Assembly: GCA_964522805.1 (NCBI GenBank)
Contig: CAZFWP010000037.1
Span: forward strand, 1-17,512
DNA: 17,512 bases
DNA from: CAZBYL01 sp964522805
Lineage (GTDB): Bacteria > Synergistota > Synergistia > Synergistales > Synergistaceae
Direction of reading: 5' to 3'
The position numbers were made by a program, and so were the translations under genes. Below the pieces are notes generated by a model. It was not told where the DNA came from, searched no databases, and saw nothing but the letters and a program-made list of their open reading frames with translations. Shown here piece by piece: positions 14,624 to 17,512 of the stretch (position 1 is its first letter; every line of letters starts with the position of its first letter).

Positions 14624-16093
14624 TTACTTACTATACTTAGCTGCCTCGCTTTTCAAATATACTTTAGGTTCTTCAGGTAGTTTAAAGAGAGGGATAAAAC
14701 GGTCAAGCCCGGTAAATGTAAGCGCCAACATGGAGAATACGGCTATCCAAGAATAGTAGTTGTGGAAGATGATATCGCTGGGAGAGAGGCTTGAAGCAAG
14801 AGGGTAAACGGCGGCGCTGATACCGAGGAAGAATCCCATGTAGCAGTGCCATGGAATCAACTGAGAACCGATTACGCCCATGGCGTCAGAGAAGGTGGCG
14901 TTGCGGAGGGCCAGTGTGTACATGTCTTCTTTGCTAGCTACGACGCTGTTCTCTGTCATGTTCTTGATAATAGGTCCTACCGTTACAATCTGAGCCATTT
15001 CGTCTGCCATAGCAGCGTTGCCGAGCATGCAGAGAATACCGTTAGCAAACATTAGATGACGAACTTTATGGACCATCTTCATTACCACTACTGCGATCGG
15101 GTCAAAAGCTTCCATCTTTCTCATAACTCCACCGAAAGCACCAACCCAAAGCATCATCGCGATAGACCATCCGCCGGCATCAGAGAAGCCTTTAAAAACA
15201 AGGTCGTTGAGGAAAGCATCCACGCTGGTTACTGTTCCGGCGGCAATCCCAAGTATCAGAGAAGAGATGATTCCCGAACCAAGGCACGTAAAGGTGCTGT
15301 AGCCTTTAATCGCTGTGCCGATAACGAGAAGAAGGGGGATAACCATGTAGACAGGAACTCCATCTTTAACTAGCTGCAGCAGAGTAACAGCAGATGGGCG
15401 CTCTTCTGATAATACCTTCCAAACATCGGAGGGAATTTTTGAAATAGCGTCAGCAGCGTTCCCTGTTGTATCAGGAAGTCCCATTGTCACACTAACCGCA
15501 TAAAAAGCTACCGCACCCAAGGTCAGACAGAGCAAAGACCAAGCTCCCTGATGGCGGACTCTGTCAATTATGCTGACACCCTGAATACCTGAACTGACAA
15601 TAGTTGTATCTGATATTAGTCCTATGTTGTCGCCAAAGCAGGAACCGCCGGCGATAGCACCGATAGTAAGAGCTATATTACCTCCGACAATGTGGTTAAG
15701 CCAGAGAAATATCGGTGCGCAAGCCGCAAAAGTACCCCATGAAGTACCTGTTGCTGTTGAAAGAACGGCAGTAAGAAGAAGAGCAACAACGGCCACTGTC
15801 TTCGCGCTAAGCCCAGCGGCAAGCGCCATGTTGATTACGGAAGCAGCAACGCCTGTACCCATAAAACATTCAGCGACAGCATATGCAAGCTGCAGAATGA
15901 GAAAAACAATCAAAAAATGTTTGAGGTTGTCAAGAGCAGCGTCAAGAAGCTGATCAAACTTATAGTGGTCAGCAATCATTGCCACAAAAACGGCATACAT
16001 AAAAGAAATTGGGGCAGCAAGCAAAATATCCATACCAGAGAGCATCAAACCAGCAATTACGCATATAGGTGTAAGTTTAAAAAGAGCTTTCAT
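14624..16093 (-). CDS. NhaC-family antiporter, upstream tandem copy
   Basis: This is the second member of the tandem pair, a 489-aa multi-span membrane protein with the same TGTSWGT (115-121) and GDNIGLISDTT (154-164) signatures. Residues 46-108 are identical in the two copies. Differences cluster around residues 174-240 (a likely loop and adjoining helix) and in the last 60 or so residues. The ATG at 16093 is preceded by GAGAGGGGG about 10 nt upstream. An in-frame TAA occurs about 20 codons upstream with no start codon between, which fixes this start and by analogy that of the other copy. It has its own promoter (16287-16315) and terminator. Sodium-proton exchange is likely but the true substrate is unknown. 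Confidence 0.9.
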   Translation of the reverse strand: MKALFKLTPICVIAGLMLSGMDILLAAPISFMYAVFVAMIADHYKFDQLLDAALDNLKHFLIVFLILQLAYAVAECFMGTGVAASVINMALAAGLSAKTVAVVALLLTAVLSTATGTSWGTFAACAPIFLWLNHIVGGNIALTIGAIAGGSCFGDNIGLISDTTIVSSGIQGVSIIDRVRHQGAWSLLCLTLGAVAFYAVSVTMGLPDTTGNAADAISKIPSDVWKVLSEERPSAVTLLQLVKDGVPVYMVIPLLLVIGTAIKGYSTFTCLGSGIISSLILGIAAGTVTSVDAFLNDLVFKGFSDAGGWSIAMMLWVGAFGGVMRKMEAFDPIAVVVMKMVHKVRHLMFANGILCMLGNAAMADEMAQIVTVGPIIKNMTENSVVASKEDMYTLALRNATFSDAMGVIGSQLIPWHCYMGFFLGISAAVYPLASSLSPSDIIFHNYYSWIAVFSMLALTFTGLDRFIPLFKLPEEPKVYLKSEAAKYSK

Positions 16094-16286
16094 ATTAGAA
16101 AGTATCCCCCTCTCAAAATATCTGCCAGATATATCACAGATAACCCATTAAAAAGAGCAACAATAATCTGAGTGTGCTATATATCTTTTCTGTACCCTCA
16201 ATCAACTTTTGCGCCGCATCACTTCCCCAATAAGTCAATAATAAAATACATCACATACACTGTATACATTAATTTGAATGTTTTGC

Positions 16287-16315
16287 ATTATACGTATTTA
16301 TCTATGAACTTGCAA
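16287..16315 (-). promoter_or_regulatory. Sigma-70-type promoter of the upstream nhaC copy
   Basis: On the minus strand TTGCAA (16310-16315) and a perfect TATAAT (16287-16292) are separated by exactly 17 nt. The predicted start near 16280 leaves a leader of about 187 nt before the ATG at 16093. The leader is unusually long for the window. No known riboswitch was recognised in it. Confidence 0.65.
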
Positions 16316-16331
16316 TAGCGTTATTGATAAA

Positions 16332-17512
16332 TCATAAAAATTCTTTCCTGTATTTTAGCACAAACACAAAAGTTATCAGCAGAGGCAGCGCCGCATACCA
16401 GCCGGAGAACAGCAAAACAATAAACGTCAGGGCTGAGCTGGTATACCCGGCACATTTCCCTACTGATGTATCAAGCACTTTTGCGGCAGAGAACATCCCG
16501 ATAGTGTATACCATTAAAAACGATGCGCTGGGCAAGCTTATAAGAGGACGCAAGTCCCAAGAAAACACACAGCTGGCACTGAGAATGATAATAAAAAGCG
16601 GGGTATAGCTTAACAGCGCAATATATGGTGTTTTAAATTTGGGGTGAAGCCGTCCAAAAATTGATGGGAGCGATCCATTTCTGGATTGTGAGTATATGAG
16701 CCTTGAAAAGCCGGCAGTATAAGTGTGAAGAGGACAGTAGCAGGCGATAAAACCAAGTACCGATACAAAAGCAGAGGCAGTACTGCCCCACTTTGCGGAT
16801 ACCAAGGTAATCATTGAAACATTGGGGTTTCCTAACTTGTAGACGCCGCTGCCAACGATGATTATCGCCGTAACCACATAGAGGATATTCACCACGGCAA
16901 AAGATGAAGCCAAACTTATTGGAATATCTCTTTCCGGATTTTCGAACTCTTCTGACACATGTCCAACCATCTCCCAGCCTAAAAAGGCAAAAAAGAGCAA
17001 CGGCAGCGTTTTACCAACGGCTAAAGTACCATGTGGAAAGAACGGAGTAAATTGCATGGTATCAACCTGAGGAATTGCAGAAAGCACTACAAACAGCAAA
17101 ATAAAAATTATCGAGCCCACGACAAAAATTTGCGTATTTCCTGATAGTTCTATGCCGCGGTAATTCAGAGCCGCGGCCGTAATCAATAACACTCCGGCGG
17201 CAACGTGCGTACCAATGGGGCCAAGTCCTAATAAGTCTGCTAGGTAATTAGCTCCCACTAGGGCTGTAAAAGGCATGCCAATGGGCATGGCAGTGAGTAT
17301 TAAGAGCGTTACCAGCTGTCCGGCACGTACAGAAAAAGCCTGTTCCGCATAGGCTGCAATGCCTCCGGAATTAGGGTAACGCGAAGACATTGCACTCACA
17401 GCTATAACCATTGGCAATGACAGCAGTCCCATGATTATCCAGCTTAAAACAGATGAAGGGCCGGCTATTGAGGCGGCAATGGCTGGAAGCATAAGTATCC
17501 CTGAGAGATCGG
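16332..17512 (-). CDS. APC-superfamily amino acid transporter, YjeH-like (N terminus outside window)
   Basis: This is an inner-membrane amino acid permease or exporter of the APC superfamily. About 393 residues are present and the frame is still open at the right edge. The first residues visible (DLSGILMLPAIAASIAGP) correspond to the first membrane helix, so only a short N-terminal piece is missing. About 10-12 hydrophobic segments follow. YPNSGGIAAY and GWEMVGHVSEEFENPERDIP match segments of Escherichia coli YjeH, an exporter of methionine and branched-chain amino acids, as I recall that sequence. It ends in a basic KYRKEFL tail. It precedes the nhaC pair in the same direction, but a promoter lies between. 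Substrate is inferred only from family resemblance. Confidence 0.85.
   Translation of the reverse strand, partial: DLSGILMLPAIAASIAGPSSVLSWIIMGLLSLPMVIAVSAMSSRYPNSGGIAAYAEQAFSVRAGQLVTLLILTAMPIGMPFTALVGANYLADLLGLGPIGTHVAAGVLLITAAALNYRGIELSGNTQIFVVGSIIFILLFVVLSAIPQVDTMQFTPFFPHGTLAVGKTLPLLFFAFLGWEMVGHVSEEFENPERDIPISLASSFAVVNILYVVTAIIIVGSGVYKLGNPNVSMITLVSAKWGSTASAFVSVLGFIACYCPLHTYTAGFSRLIYSQSRNGSLPSIFGRLHPKFKTPYIALLSYTPLFIIILSASCVFSWDLRPLISLPSASFLMVYTIGMFSAAKVLDTSVGKCAGYTSSALTFIVLLFSGWYAALPLLITFVFVLKYRKEFL

Noticed and set aside
12887..16093. Possible assembly duplication of one nhaC gene
   Set aside because: The copies differ at many nucleotide and about 55 amino acid positions and in their flanks, so they are real paralogues.
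16313..16326. Small hairpin CAATA-GCGT-TATTG after the permease stop
   Set aside because: It has only five weak pairs and no T-run, so it is not a credible terminator; it also overlaps the -35 box of the next promoter.
1..17512. Search for CRISPR arrays, insertion sequences, integrases and phage genes
   Set aside because: No spaced direct repeats, transposase or integrase motifs or phage genes were seen. The HK97-fold protein is an encapsulin with its cargo beside it.

Overview
The window is a compact stretch of a bacterial chromosome. Housekeeping genes fill the left two thirds and a small accessory or transport region fills the right third. Almost every gene reads on the minus strand; the exception is the two-gene encapsulin operon (11292-12455), on plus. 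The order yicC-remA-gmk-rpoZ-coaBC-priA is the one known from Bacillus subtilis and other Gram-positive-type genomes. Here it sits with cmk, hflX, der and HU. A class 1B dihydroorotate dehydrogenase (pyrD plus pyrK), an EncFtn-type encapsulin and paired NhaC antiporters suggest an anaerobic, probably fermentative bacterium. Protein style is compatible with Synergistota, but that assignment is inference from recall, not a search. No phage, transposase, CRISPR array or integrase is visible.

Layout, left to right. Positions 1-52 hold the 5' two thirds of a tRNA-Pro(GGG) gene on minus, cut by the window edge, with a good promoter at 68-96. HU (324-614) has its own promoter and terminator. Der (715-2028) has a promoter between it and priA. 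Transcribed in the order cmk, hflX, yicC, remA, gmk, rpoZ, coaBC, priA, the genes from 9008 down to 2121 form a tightly packed block. Most junctions overlap by 1-23 nt or lie within a few nt. The priA product appears to have lost its helicase motifs but keeps all eight zinc-binding cysteines.

Next come pyrD and pyrK (9311-11000), overlapping and encoding the catalytic and electron-transfer subunits of an NAD-linked dihydroorotate dehydrogenase. Divergent from them is an encapsulin operon: a ferritin-like EncFtn cargo with a C-terminal targeting peptide, followed by the shell protein and a strong terminator. Together they should form an iron-storage nanocompartment. A gene-free gap (12456-12886) then contains what looks like a separate small transcription unit, possibly an undescribed small RNA, with an extended -10 promoter and a strong hairpin terminator.

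The right end holds two tandem NhaC-family antiporter genes encoding 489 aa each, about 89% identical by eye. Each has a different 5' leader: the downstream copy carries a near-perfect Shine-Dalgarno in front of a two-codon minicistron, and the upstream copy has a clear sigma-70 promoter and a long untranslated leader. A partial YjeH-like amino acid transporter of the APC superfamily runs off the right edge.

Most of the window is ordinary. The points most worth a second look are the degenerate PriA, the candidate small RNA, the leader of the downstream nhaC copy and the encapsulin pair.
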